DNA of 64,000 nt from Planctomycetota bacterium (lineage in GTDB: Bacteria; Planctomycetota; Phycisphaerae; UBA1845; UTPLA1): NCBI GenBank assembly GCA_016712275.1, contig JADJRI010000003.1, forward strand, positions 181,162 through 245,161. The letters run 5' to 3'. The notes beneath the pieces are model-generated. The model did no database searches, was not told the DNA's origin, and saw only the letters and a list, made by a program, of their open reading frames with translations. Below, in pieces: positions 9,902 through 18,814 of the stretch. Within the stretch, counting starts at the first letter, position 1. Each line of letters starts with the position of its first letter. The position numbers were made by a program, and so were the translations under genes.

Positions 9902-12190
9902 TCACTTCAACGCTGGGGCCGGCAATTCGACGAGTTCTTCATCGCGCTCTGAATAAACCGACCAACCCGTCTTCAATCCCAAAACAAACCAGCCGAGCGC
10001 CAGCACGCCGGTCGCGAAGATCGTGTCGCCGACCACGCGGAGCCATCGCAAATTTTCCATGAGCGGCGTCTGCATGAACTCGGCTGACCGAGCGTACCAC
10101 ATGCCGCGCTCGACGCTGGCCCACGCCTGCATGAGGCCGACGGGGAGCAGGCTGATAAGAACCATCAGCGCGAGGCCGATGTTGATGGACCAAAATGCGT
10201 ATGCAAGCACTTTGGTTTTCCAGATTTTCTGGGTGGCGAGGCCCTTGAGGCAGAAGAGCATGAGACCCATGCCGAGCATGCCGTACACACCAAAGAGCGC
10301 GGTGTGGCCGTGGACTGGCGTCGTGTTCAGGCCTTGCATGTAATAAAGGGCGATCGGCGGGTTGATGAAGAAGCCGAAGAGGCCGGCGCCGACGAGATTC
10401 CAGAATGCCACTGCCACGAAGAAGTAGATGGGCCACTTATAGGCGGAGACCCACGGCCGGGCGCGGCTAAGCGACAGATTCTCGTAGGCCTCAAAGCCGA
10501 TGAGCACCAGAGGCACGACTTCGAGCGCGCTGAAGCAGGCACCGAGGGCGAGGACGGCAGTCGGCGTTCCTGTGAAATACAGGTGGTGGAACGTGCCGAT
10601 GATGCCGCCACTCAGGAAGATGGTGCTGGAGAAGATCACCGCAGCACCGGCAGTCGCCTTGTTAAGTAGACCCATGCGTGCGAAGAGAAAGGCGATAACG
10701 ACCGTGGCGAAGACCTCGAAAAAGCCCTCGACCCAGAGGTGAACGACCCACCAGCGCCAGTACTCAATGATGGCCAGATTGGTGTGACGCCCCCACATGA
10801 GGCCGGCGCCGTAGAACAGGGCGATGGCCATGGAGGCGATAAAGAACATGGCGAGCAGGCCGCGGTTTTCGCCGGGGTTTCGCAGTGCCGGCCACATGGC
10901 CCTGCCCATGAGAAACAGCCAGAGGAAGAGGCCGACGAAAAGGAAGAGCTGCCAGAAGCGGCCAAGGTCTACATATTCCAGCCCTTGATGGCCGAACCAG
11001 AAGTTGACGACGTAGCCAAGCTTTTGCTGCACGCCAAACCACTGTCCGGCAAGGGAGCCGACAACAATGGCAAGTAGGCAGCCGAAGAGCACGTTTACGC
11101 CAAGACGCTGGAATTTGGGTTCATAGCCGGAAACGGCTGGGGCGACAAAAAGGCCGGTGGCGAGCCATGCGGTTGCGATCCAGAAGATGCCGAGCTGGGT
11201 ATGCCATGTTCTTGTCACTGCGTAGGGCAGGATTTCGGCAAGCTTGAAGCCGTAGAAACCGGAGCCTTCGACGCCGTAGTGGGCGGTGACGGCGCCGAGA
11301 CCGACTTGCACCACAATGAGCGCGGCCACGACCCAGAAATACTTCAGCGTCGCCCGCATGGATGGCGTCGGCTTCATTGCGAGCAAGGGGTCGCGCATGG
11401 GCACTTCGACCGCACGGTCTTCTTTTGAACGCTGCACGGCGAAGTACCACGCCAGCGCACCGACACCCGCCAGCAGCAAAACAAAGCTGATGACGGACCA
11501 GACGACGATCGAGCCAGTGGGACGGTTGCCGATCAGACTCTCAGCCGGCCAGTTGTTGGTGTAGGTAATATCCGAGCCGGGGCGATTCGTGCCACAGGCC
11601 CACGCCGCCCAGAAAAAGAATGAGTTGATGGCGGCCTTTCGATCCTCCGTTTTGATGCTGGCCGATGGGATGGCATAGGCATCGCGAAGATCGTCGAGCT
11701 TTGGATCGTCGCCGAACAGGGCCGAATAGTGTTCGCCGACGGCGCGGATGGCTTCTGCGCGGATGGACGACACGACGATGTCACCGGTTACTGCATTGTA
11801 GGTGTTGGTGCGTATTTCTTTTTGCAGGCGTTCACGGAGAGCGGCCTGGGCTTCGGGGTTGATTTCGGCGAAAGGTTTGTTGTGGTCCGATTGAGCCCAG
11901 CGGTCGAGCAGCCATGTCGCCTCGCGATGGAGCCAGTCGGCCGACCAATCGGGGGCGACGTAGGCGCCGTGGCCCCACACCGTCCCCACTTCCTGACCGC
12001 CAATGGACTGCCATACGTTTTGGCCATCGCGAATGAGATCGCCGGTGAACACAACGACGCCGTCGGTGGTGATGACTTGCTTGGGAACAGGAGGCGCCTG
12101 CTGGTAGAGCTCGTAACCGTAATAGCCGAGCACTGTGAAGGAACCCACGATCACCGCACCAAAAGCCAGCCAAAGTCGCCTCGTATTCAC
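9902..12190 (-). CDS. norZ: Quinol-dependent nitric oxide reductase (qNOR)
   Basis: A single-chain membrane NO reductase of 762 residues that reduces 2 NO to N2O with quinol electrons. It joins an N-terminal NorC-like periplasmic domain (residues 30-220) to a 12-helix NorB-like heme-copper oxidase-fold core. Visible ligands: HLWVEG gives His484 and Glu488, FHH gives His535 and His536 for the non-heme iron, and VHGH gives the heme histidines at 627 and 629. The quinol-site pattern HYGVEGSGF keeps His304, Glu308 and Phe312. These residues argue for a true qNOR and against NO dismutase. GGAGGT six bases before the GTG at 12190 fixes the start; a TTG further upstream has no such site. Divergent from an Rrf2 regulator, followed by cupin and methyltransferase genes. 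Confidence 0.95.
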   Translation of the reverse strand: MNTRRLWLAFGAVIVGSFTVLGYYGYELYQQAPPVPKQVITTDGVVVFTGDLIRDGQNVWQSIGGQEVGTVWGHGAYVAPDWSADWLHREATWLLDRWAQSDHNKPFAEINPEAQAALRERLQKEIRTNTYNAVTGDIVVSSIRAEAIRAVGEHYSALFGDDPKLDDLRDAYAIPSASIKTEDRKAAINSFFFWAAWACGTNRPGSDITYTNNWPAESLIGNRPTGSIVVWSVISFVLLLAGVGALAWYFAVQRSKEDRAVEVPMRDPLLAMKPTPSMRATLKYFWVVAALIVVQVGLGAVTAHYGVEGSGFYGFKLAEILPYAVTRTWHTQLGIFWIATAWLATGLFVAPAVSGYEPKFQRLGVNVLFGCLLAIVVGSLAGQWFGVQQKLGYVVNFWFGHQGLEYVDLGRFWQLFLFVGLFLWLFLMGRAMWPALRNPGENRGLLAMFFIASMAIALFYGAGLMWGRHTNLAIIEYWRWWVVHLWVEGFFEVFATVVIAFLFARMGLLNKATAGAAVIFSSTIFLSGGIIGTFHHLYFTGTPTAVLALGACFSALEVVPLVLIGFEAYENLSLSRARPWVSAYKWPIYFFVAVAFWNLVGAGLFGFFINPPIALYYMQGLNTTPVHGHTALFGVYGMLGMGLMLFCLKGLATQKIWKTKVLAYAFWSINIGLALMVLISLLPVGLMQAWASVERGMWYARSAEFMQTPLMENLRWLRVVGDTIFATGVLALGWFVLGLKTGWSVYSERDEELVELPAPALK

Positions 12191-12214
12191 GTCCAGACCT
12201 CCATTAACACTAAA

Positions 12215-12276
12215 TGGACCCAAATATCCACTTTACTCTTACAACTTACATCGTATAATTTGGATGTCAAGGTCCA
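12215..12276. promoter_or_regulatory. Twin TGGA-N8-TCCA dyads between qNOR and Rrf2 genes
   Basis: Two 16-bp dyads, TGGACCCAAATATCCA (12215-12230) and TGGATGTCAAGGTCCA (12261-12276), share the pattern TGGA, eight bases, TCCA, and lie 46 bp apart centre to centre in the divergent promoter region. A TATAAT (12254-12259) on the plus strand would place the Rrf2 start site inside the second dyad. On the minus strand TTGACA (12270-12265) could be a -35 for the qNOR gene. They are candidate operators for the adjacent Rrf2 protein, controlling both genes. Confidence 0.5.
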
Positions 12277-12303
12277 ATTAGATTATTTATTGGAGCCTAT
12301 AAA

Positions 12304-12822
12304 ATGATCTCCCCCACCGCCGAATACGCACTGCGCGCCATCGTGGCCATTGCTCAATCCAGCGATGGCTCCACTACCACCGAATGGATCGCCCGGGTTA
12401 CAAAGGTTCCGCCGGGCTATCTTTCGAAAGTCCTGCAAATGCTTGGTAGAGCTGGGCTTGTGGACTCCAAGCGCGGGCTGGGCGGTGGGTTCAAGCTGTC
12501 CAGACCGGCCGACAAAATGTCAGTCTTGGAGGTGGTGAACGCAGTGGACCCCGTAAAGCGAATTACCAAATGCCCCCTCGATTTGGCCACGCATGGGACT
12601 CGATTGTGCCCGCTTCATAAGCGACTGGACGACGCATTTGCGGAAGTTGAGCGATCTTTTTCGATCACTTCCATCGCAGAATTGCTGGCTGAGCCGACCG
12701 AAAGCACGCCGTTTTGTGAGCGCGGGCAGGAAGTCTTGATCAGTTTGCGCGTAATGAAGAAAGCGGCCGCGAAAGAAAAGGCAGATTCACAGCGAAGCGG
12801 CCGATCCATATCCGACTTTTGA
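12304..12822 (+). CDS. Rrf2 family regulator, probably NO/Fe-S responsive (NsrR-like)
   Basis: A 172-residue DNA-binding protein. The winged helix begins ISPTAEYALRAIVAIAQ and its recognition part is PPGYLSKVLQML with the wing GLGGGFKLSRP. Cysteines in TKCPLDL, TRLCPLH and TPFCERG could hold an Fe-S cluster, as in NsrR. Divergent placement next to qNOR supports NO sensing and repression of the reductase; this is inference. The last 10-20 codons overlap, on the opposite strand, the remnant of an octaheme-cytochrome gene, so the native C-terminus has probably been replaced by antisense of that remnant. Confidence 0.88.
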   Translation: MISPTAEYALRAIVAIAQSSDGSTTTEWIARVTKVPPGYLSKVLQMLGRAGLVDSKRGLGGGFKLSRPADKMSVLEVVNAVDPVKRITKCPLDLATHGTRLCPLHKRLDDAFAEVERSFSITSIAELLAEPTESTPFCERGQEVLISLRVMKKAAAKEKADSQRSGRSISDF

Positions 12823-12870
12823 ATCCAAACGTGCTCCGGCCGTTCGAGAATTTCGTCGATGACCATGTTC
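12790..12870 (-). pseudogene. Remnant of the C-terminus of an octaheme HAO-like cytochrome
   Basis: On the minus strand the codons read VIDEILERPEHVWIQK then DMDRPLR. The intact octaheme cytochrome at 52880-54534 ends VIDDILARPEHVWIQK then EMDRPLR, and the DNA is also similar base for base over about 70 nt. Only the tail survives, merging into the end of the Rrf2 gene. It is evidence of a former second copy of that gene. Confidence 0.75.
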
Positions 12871-12884
12871 CCGCAACGGGGGTA

Positions 12885-13056
12885 AATTTCATGCCTTCCT
12901 CGGCCACATCGACGACGTGGCCCGGGCGAATACCATCTCGCCCAATGTCAGCTTCTCATTCAAGCCGAGAAATGTCGTGACAGCCAGGCTGACCTGGTAA
13001 CACTTCTGCCTCGGTTCCAATTTCGACGCGCTATAAAACGCGGGCAGAGTTCCATT
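12885..13056 (+). pseudogene. Remnant of the C-terminal part of an alginate-export-type porin
   Basis: The plus strand encodes HAFLGHIDDVARANTISPNV, then FSFKPRNVVTARLTW, a stop, HFCLGSNFDAL, a second stop and NAGRVPF. The intact porin at 47993-49555 reads HAFLGYMDDVARANIISPNV, FSFKPVKDVTAKLTW, Y, HFWLDSNLDAL, Y, NAGGVP. Both stops replace tyrosine codons (TAC or TAT to TAA). This is a true pseudogene fragment with nonsense mutations and not a sequencing artefact. Confidence 0.85.
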
Positions 13057-13204
13057 TCCTGATGCGATTCGCACGGTGAAGGCACGCGCCCTTTCGGCAT
13101 CGCAATCGGGGTGTTACGGTATATTGACAGCGCTCATCTCATTCTTATCGACACGGTGCGACGCGCGCGACATCGTCCGCACGGCAATACGCCAATCACG
13201 GGGA

Positions 13205-14270
13205 ATGATGGCCATTCTGGAACAAACCGTGGGAGCGACATTCGAACGGCTGAAAGGGCTGGTCGGCGATCTCGTGCCCACTTTTGAACTGCTTATCAAA
13301 GCCGAATTGGTTTATCAAATCAACCAGCTCAAGCGCGAGCGCAACGCGGTTATCCTCGGGCACAACTACATGGAGCCGGCGCTTTACCATGGCGTAGCCG
13401 ATCACGTGGGCGATTCGCTGGAGCTGAGCCGCATAGCGGCAACATCCAGGGCCGACGTGATTGTATTCTGCGGTGTGCGTTTCATGGCAGAGACAGCCAA
13501 GGTACTCTCGCCGAAGAAAACCGTCCTGCTGCCATCAATGGAGGCAGGTTGTTCGCTCGCAGCGGGCATCACCGCGGAGGATGTGCGAGCCCTGCGGCGA
13601 CGCTATCCCGGTGTTCCCGTGGTGAGTTATGTCAATACCTATGCCGATGTGAAGGCCGAGAGCGATGCATGTTGCACATCGAGCAACGCGGCGGCGGTGG
13701 TCAAGTCGTTCGGCTGCGGCGCCGTGATCTTTCTGCCGGATGAGTACCTGGCCAGGAACACCGCGCGGGAAACCGGCCGCCGGTTCATTCTGGCGAAGCC
13801 GGGGGCCGCCGGCGGCGAGTCCGCGTTGGACGGGGATTTGATCGGATGGCCGGGACGATGCGAGGTGCATGAACGGTTCAATGTCGAGGATATTCACGTG
13901 GTCCGTTCGCAATTTCCGGATGTCATTGTTTTGGCACATCCGGAATGTTCGCCGGAGGTGGTCCATGCCGCCAATTTTCGGGCAGCACGTCGGCAATGAT
14001 TCGATATGTAAGCGAATCGGCAGCCGGGCGGTATCTGCTGCTGACCGAGTGCAGCATGGGGGAGAATATCGCTGCGGAATCGAAGGGAAAGAGATGCTAC
14101 GGCTGTGCAACATTCGCTGTTCGCACATGCAGCAAATCACGCTTCAAGATACGCTTGCTTCAATACGCTTGAACATTCATCAAATCGAGGTACCGGCCGA
14201 TATCGCGGCCAGGGGCCGGTTGTCGCTGGAACGCATGATTTCAATCGGACCGGGCGGCAAGCGGGATTGA
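13205..14270 (+). CDS. nadA: Quinolinate synthase, frame interrupted twice near the 3' end
   Basis: NadA condenses iminoaspartate with dihydroxyacetone phosphate to quinolinate in NAD synthesis and needs a [4Fe-4S] cluster. Key parts: ILGHNYMEPALYHGVADHVG, GVRFMAETAKVLSP, DACCTSSNAA, LAHPECSPEVV and, after the frame breaks, LCNIRCSHM followed by LSLERMISI. All three cluster cysteine regions are thus encoded. The frame changes near 13980 and again near 14085, both inside conserved sequence, so single-base sequence errors are likely. The start is taken at the ATGATG at 13205-13210 with GGGGA upstream; a TTGACA (13124-13129) with TATCGA 16 bp later may be the promoter. Convergent with nadB. Confidence 0.85.
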
Positions 14271-14311
14271 GTCTGCGACGAATTCGCCTTCGATGACTTG
14301 CGGGCGTGCGA

Positions 14312-15943
14312 TCATGAACTCCAATTCCCGGTGAGATGGCCGTCGACCAGGCACAGTTCGATTTGCTTTAGCTGGGCGTCGTTGCTTTGCGGATGATCTT
14401 CGCGGTAGTGAACACCGCGCGATTCCGTCCTCATGGCTGCCGCGAATGCGATCATGGCGGCAGCGGTGATGATATTTCGTAACTCAATCAGCGACCGGCA
14501 CGGGTGCGTGGTGCTCAGCGCGACCGTCGCATCTTCAATGAGAGCTTGCATTGCAGAGATTCCGGTGCCGCTTCTGATCATGCCGACGTATTCCCAAGAG
14601 GCTTCGCGAATACGGCGCCGCCATGCGGCGATTGCATTCGGGCCTGAATTGGATGATCTCGCGGGCGATCGCTCCCCGTGATCAGGGAATCGTGGCGCAG
14701 GATTCGCCTCGCTCATGGCCTCTTGTGCCGCGGCTTGGCCGCAGACTTCGGCCAGCACCAAGGCTTCGAGCAGTGAATTGCTCGCCAGGCGGTTCGCTCC
14801 GTGCATGCCGGTACACGATGCTTCGCCGCAGGCGAACAGACCATCGAGCGACGAGCGACCGTGCCGGTCCACCCTAACACCGCCGATCATGTAGTGCGCC
14901 GCCGGCCGCACCGGAACCAGCTGGTGGGCAGGGTCGATGCCATTGCCACGACACGTTTTATATACATTTGGAAAGCGACCCGACATGAAATCCGTAGGCC
15001 AATGGCGCACGTCGAGAAAAACGCAATCGCCCCTCGCCCGTCGAAGCTCCGTGACGATCGCCCGGCTCACGACATCGCGCGGGGCAAGTTCGCCGTCACT
15101 GTGATAATCGGACATGAAACGCCTGCCGCCGGCATCTACCAATCGCGCGCCTTCGCCGCGAAGCGCTTCGCTGACGAGAGGCATCGGCTCAATTCCGACA
15201 TGCAAGGCCGTCGGATGAAATTGCATGAATTCCATGCTCGCGAGCACGGCGCCGGCACGCAAGGCCATGACCGTGCCATCGGCCGTTGCACCCAATGGGT
15301 TCGTCGTATGCAGGAAAATCCCGCCGGTGCCGCCGGTGGCGATGATGGTCGTTCTGGCACGAATGACGGCGCGTTCGGAATCGTTGAGCCAAACCATCGC
15401 GCCGGTGCATCGACCGTCGCAGGTCATCAGATCCTCGGCCATGCAAAACTGAATCACGTGAATGTTGGGTGTTCCGTGGACATGTTTGGCCAGGGTCGCG
15501 CCCAATTCGAGGCCGGTTGCATCGCCGCGGGCATGCAGAACGCGCGAACGAGAATGACCCCCTTCGCGGGTGCGGGCCAGCATGCCGCCTTCGCGATCGA
15601 ACGCCATGCCGCGTGTGATCAGCTTTTCGACGGCGGCAGGCGCCCTTTGTATGACGTACTTCACTATGTCGAGATCGGCCAGTCCGCAGGCGACGCGAAG
15701 AGTATCCTCGATGTGGGCTTCGATATCGCGGGGGTCCTGCGTGGGCACGGCGATTCCGCCCTGGGCATACCGTGTGTTGGAGTCGTGCAGCTCCCCTTTG
15801 CAGACAACCAAAACCCGGCCGTGTTCGGATGCCGCGAGGGCCGCCGACAGGCCCGCGATGCCCGTGCCGATCACCAGCACATCGGTTTCGATTTTCGAAA
15901 CACCGACTGGAATTGAACACTGCACAGATCGACTAAATGGCAT
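14312..15943 (-). CDS. nadB: L-aspartate oxidase
   Basis: The FAD enzyme that oxidises L-aspartate to iminoaspartate, the substrate of NadA. The FAD-binding GTGIAGLSAA lies at residues 26-35, followed by HDSNTRYAQGGIA. The catalytic region includes EFMQFHPTALH and GEGARLVDAGGRRFM, and the second nucleotide segment is CGEASCTGMHGANRLASNSL. The C-terminal helical domain is complete. At 543 residues the length is normal. The ATG at 15943 is preferred over an upstream TTG. It lies downstream of an Rrf2 regulator gene on the same strand and convergent with nadA. No nadC is visible in the window. Confidence 0.95.
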   Translation of the reverse strand: MPFSRSVQCSIPVGVSKIETDVLVIGTGIAGLSAALAASEHGRVLVVCKGELHDSNTRYAQGGIAVPTQDPRDIEAHIEDTLRVACGLADLDIVKYVIQRAPAAVEKLITRGMAFDREGGMLARTREGGHSRSRVLHARGDATGLELGATLAKHVHGTPNIHVIQFCMAEDLMTCDGRCTGAMVWLNDSERAVIRARTTIIATGGTGGIFLHTTNPLGATADGTVMALRAGAVLASMEFMQFHPTALHVGIEPMPLVSEALRGEGARLVDAGGRRFMSDYHSDGELAPRDVVSRAIVTELRRARGDCVFLDVRHWPTDFMSGRFPNVYKTCRGNGIDPAHQLVPVRPAAHYMIGGVRVDRHGRSSLDGLFACGEASCTGMHGANRLASNSLLEALVLAEVCGQAAAQEAMSEANPAPRFPDHGERSPARSSNSGPNAIAAWRRRIREASWEYVGMIRSGTGISAMQALIEDATVALSTTHPCRSLIELRNIITAAAMIAFAAAMRTESRGVHYREDHPQSNDAQLKQIELCLVDGHLTGNWSS

Positions 15944-16051
15944 GGCAGCCACATCGTTCAATCGAGCGTCGGTGACGCTTCCTGCCAACAATTAACAAGC
16001 CGCCAATTAATCACACGGGATGATGAGATGAGCGATTCAGTCATTGCGAGA

Positions 16052-16471
16052 TTACTTTTTGAAACCGCCGAGACCCTCGATGCCGACGTCGTCAAGCGTT
16101 GTGTTTTCCAGCATTTCACGATAAGCCGTCGAAATGGGCTTCCAATAGTCGTGAAAGCCGCGGGGGTGGCTATTGCTGCAACGTGCCTGTCCGAAGGGGC
16201 ACTTGGCCCGATCGAACACGTCGTCGAAACGGGAAAGAATGTCGATGAGCTTGATTTTCTTTCGGGGGCGAGCCAGGCGAAAGCCGCCGCCGACGCCGCG
16301 GGACGACTCGAGCAGTCCGCCGCAGACGGCATCGTGCAAGATTCGCGAGAGATACTGCAGGGGAACGCCTGTCTTGGCGGCGATGTCCCTGGCGAGGACC
16401 GCACCATCGGCGTCGTGCGCCGCGATGTAGACCAAGGCGCGCAGGGCGTATTGGGCGGTCGCTGACAGCAT
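16052..16471 (-). CDS. Rrf2 family regulator lacking one cluster cysteine
   Basis: A 139-residue winged-helix regulator beginning MLSATAQYALRALVYIA, with wing GVGGGFRLARP. The Cys region reads CPFGQARCSNSHPRGFHDYW: the first two cysteines of the usual Fe-S set are kept but the third is missing, compared with CPFGFARCSDDAPCPVHPFW in the paralogue at 56677. It may bind a cluster with a different ligand or be redox-independent. It lies 108 nt upstream of nadB on the same strand and downstream of moaA, so its targets may be nadB or the molybdoenzyme operon; not determinable. Confidence 0.85.
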   Translation of the reverse strand: MLSATAQYALRALVYIAAHDADGAVLARDIAAKTGVPLQYLSRILHDAVCGGLLESSRGVGGGFRLARPRKKIKLIDILSRFDDVFDRAKCPFGQARCSNSHPRGFHDYWKPISTAYREMLENTTLDDVGIEGLGGFKK

Positions 16472-16774
16472 AGACTACCTGATGATCAACAAGTCCATGA
16501 GTATGTTAACGCGGAATGAAATCGAGCGTCAACGCCAATTTCGGCACAAAGTGACAATCACATCCGGGGCGCGCACAAACAGCCCGCGATTCCTCGACGC
16601 ATCCGCACCCAGGGTCAAATCGGTGATGCGATTGCAACGGCCGTGAAACTGGTCGAGCGCCGCCTGTCACCTCGTGGATTTCGAATCATCCGCGCCGCCC
16701 CGCTTCGGTTCCGCCATGAGAACATCGAGTGCATTATGAACATCCTGAGGAACGTGTCAGCGCCGCCGAAAGGG
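16472..16774. other. Gap between Rrf2 and moaA genes with nothing recognised
   Basis: About 300 nt separate the Rrf2 start from the moaA stop. Short frames exist on both strands but none matches a family I know. It should contain the Rrf2 promoter and the end of the molybdoenzyme operon transcript; no clear terminator hairpin was seen. Confidence 0.4.
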
Positions 16775-17785
16775 TCAACCCCCAAGCGCGACCATTGCCG
16801 TTTTCTGCGCCATCGCGCCCCTGGCTTCCTTTGCGCCGACCGCGTTGCGAAAAAGGACATCCAACGAGTGTAGGTCAAGCTTGGAATCATGCCATGCCGG
16901 TCGAAGATTCACACAGCGACCATCCACAAGGCATGGATAAAGCCGACCGTTGGCGGTGACTCTAACGCGCCGGCATTGCTCGCAAAACGAATCGGTAACG
17001 GGAGCAACGATTCCGATGGTCCCGCAAAACGCACCGCCATTCACGGCATATCGCGCTGCTGTTTCGCCCCGCCGCCTCGGAAGCAGACGGAGTTGAAAGC
17101 TGGATTCAAGGTTCTTTAACACGCCCCTGGCCGGCACAAAGTGCTTGCGATTGAAATCGGCCGCAGGACCGATGGGCATGGCCTCAAGAAATCGCAATTC
17201 CATTCCACGCTCCAACGCCCACGAAGCCATTTCCGGAAGTTGTAGATCGTTAATTCCGGCAAGCACTACGGCGTTAAGGCGGGGCGGTGGAAATCCGGCG
17301 TCCAGTGAAGCATCGATTCCTTCGAGAACCGGTTTCAATTCGCCCCCGGTCAGGCGGCGATAGGTCAACGCGTCGATGCTGTCCAGCGAAATGTTGAGCC
17401 GATCGAGCCCTGCTTCGCGAAGGCTTTTTGCCAAAGGCGCCAGCCTCCAGGCATTGGTAGTCATCGCGACGGACAAATCGGGCATGGCCGCGCGAACGGC
17501 CTCAATCAAAGGCACAATAGTCTTGTGCAAGAGTGGCTCGCCCCCGGTCAGACGCAACTGCCGAAGGCCGTACGTCTCATGCATGAATCGGACCAGCTCA
17601 AGTCGCTGCGAATCGGTCAGGTCGTGAGTGCCGCAAACGTTCGTTGCATTGGGCCGGCAATACAGGCAGTGCAGATTACATGCGGAGGTCACGGACAGGC
17701 GCAGGTGATCGATAACTCGGCCGACCCGATCAACGAGTGAGCCAGCCGGAATCCGTTCGTCGAATCCGGAATGGTCCTTGTCCAT
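16775..17785 (-). CDS. moaA: GTP 3',8-cyclase (molybdenum cofactor biosynthesis)
   Basis: A radical SAM enzyme of 336 residues that starts molybdopterin synthesis from GTP. The SAM cluster motif CNLHCLYC is at residues 36-43, followed by LRLTGGEPLL. The C-terminal GTP-binding cluster is present as FCEQCRRVRVTANGRLYPCL, and the protein ends in the functional Gly-Gly tail. The ATG at 17785 fits the family N-terminus (DRVGRVIDHLRLSVT). It is the last gene of the NXR-like operon, 81 nt after the HEXXH protein, an economical place to support the molybdopterin demand of NxrA and NapA. Confidence 0.93.
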   Translation of the reverse strand: MDKDHSGFDERIPAGSLVDRVGRVIDHLRLSVTSACNLHCLYCRPNATNVCGTHDLTDSQRLELVRFMHETYGLRQLRLTGGEPLLHKTIVPLIEAVRAAMPDLSVAMTTNAWRLAPLAKSLREAGLDRLNISLDSIDALTYRRLTGGELKPVLEGIDASLDAGFPPPRLNAVVLAGINDLQLPEMASWALERGMELRFLEAMPIGPAADFNRKHFVPARGVLKNLESSFQLRLLPRRRGETAARYAVNGGAFCGTIGIVAPVTDSFCEQCRRVRVTANGRLYPCLVDGRCVNLRPAWHDSKLDLHSLDVLFRNAVGAKEARGAMAQKTAMVALGG

Positions 17786-17866
17786 GGCTGTCGATTCACG
17801 AAACACCGAAAGTGTTATTGGGAAAGCCAACTCGTCACCCTGAAATAGTCTGCCATACGCCGACAG

Positions 17867-18811
17867 TCAAACCCGCACGGATCCCTGCACGGCGCACGCG
17901 CCTCCGCGATACACCTCGACGCAGCGAGCACAAATCCCGAGTGAGGGGGTCCAAGTCGGAAAATCACCAATCACGGCAACCGATACGCTTTGCGCATCGT
18001 CCCGGCTTCCCCAATCAAACGTCGAGAAACCGCACAAAGGACAAACTGTGCCAACCGCCGATCGCGTCACGTTCGTGCCACCATCCAGATCGCGATTGCG
18101 AAGCGACGGCGGACCCTCGCGTGCCCACTGCATTAATGATGGGAAATCCAATCCGGATTCAACCGATTCCCGCCACGTCGCCTCGAACTGCTCAACACCG
18201 CTCTCGTCGCCCTGCAGTGCAAACGCGCGCAGATATTCACTGCATCGCTTGTCTCGTACGAATGCGGGAACCAGATCGCGAAGCGTGAGTCGCGCGTCCA
18301 CCGACATCGCCCAAAGTACGGCCAGGCGATCCTGAACCAGGTTGCGAACCGCACGGTTTGGACCGGACGGCAATTCGCCTTGTGCAAATGCGAATGCGGG
18401 ATCGAGCATGTCATCGACGTGCATGAATTCGTGTCTGGCCCAATAAGAGAATGCGTCACAATCGAGCAGCAGCCCGGGGGTAATCGCCATCGCAATGGTG
18501 AATCGACCCGGCGCGCCAAACAACTCCATGGCATGCGCTCGGGCGCTGGGGGCGTGTGTGACTGCCAGACGATTGACATGGGCTTCGATGTGTTTGAATT
18601 CCCGCAAGATGCAAGAGATGCGTTTCTCCAAGCCAAGATCACGGAACCAACACTCATGCAAGTCGGCGAAGGCGATTTCCCGCTTATCGAACTTTTGCTC
18701 GCTGTAGCAATTCGCGAATTTGCGTTGATATTGCGGCTCCAAGGCAGGATCGCCCCGCACTGCTTCGAAGACCGCACGTTCCATCAGATGGGGTTGCAGG
18801 GCGACGATCAT
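17867..18811 (-). CDS. Uncharacterised protein with HEXXH motif and C-terminal zinc ribbon
   Basis: A 314-residue soluble protein that I cannot assign to a named family. It is mostly helical. HEFMH at residues 127-131 fits the zinc-peptidase HEXXH pattern but could be a chance or structural metal site, since no clear third ligand motif is evident. Two Cys pairs, CPLC (257-260) and CARC (294-297), form a probable zinc ribbon. The start ATG at 18811 lies three bases after the TorD-like stop, so translation is coupled. Position inside the nitrite oxidoreductase operon suggests a maturation or quality-control factor for that enzyme; this is inference only. Confidence 0.75.
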   Translation of the reverse strand: MIVALQPHLMERAVFEAVRGDPALEPQYQRKFANCYSEQKFDKREIAFADLHECWFRDLGLEKRISCILREFKHIEAHVNRLAVTHAPSARAHAMELFGAPGRFTIAMAITPGLLLDCDAFSYWARHEFMHVDDMLDPAFAFAQGELPSGPNRAVRNLVQDRLAVLWAMSVDARLTLRDLVPAFVRDKRCSEYLRAFALQGDESGVEQFEATWRESVESGLDFPSLMQWAREGPPSLRNRDLDGGTNVTRSAVGTVCPLCGFSTFDWGSRDDAQSVSVAVIGDFPTWTPSLGICARCVEVYRGGACAVQGSVRV

Positions 18812-18814
18812 GCC

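Noticed and set aside
9902..12190. NO dismutase instead of NO reductase
   Set aside because: The quinol-site residues His304, Glu308 and Phe312 and the iron ligands His484, Glu488, His535 and His536 are all kept, as in true qNOR.
12191..12223. Upstream TTG start for the NO reductase
   Set aside because: No ribosome binding site there, whereas GGAGGT lies six bases before the GTG at 12190, and the longer form would overlap the operator dyad.
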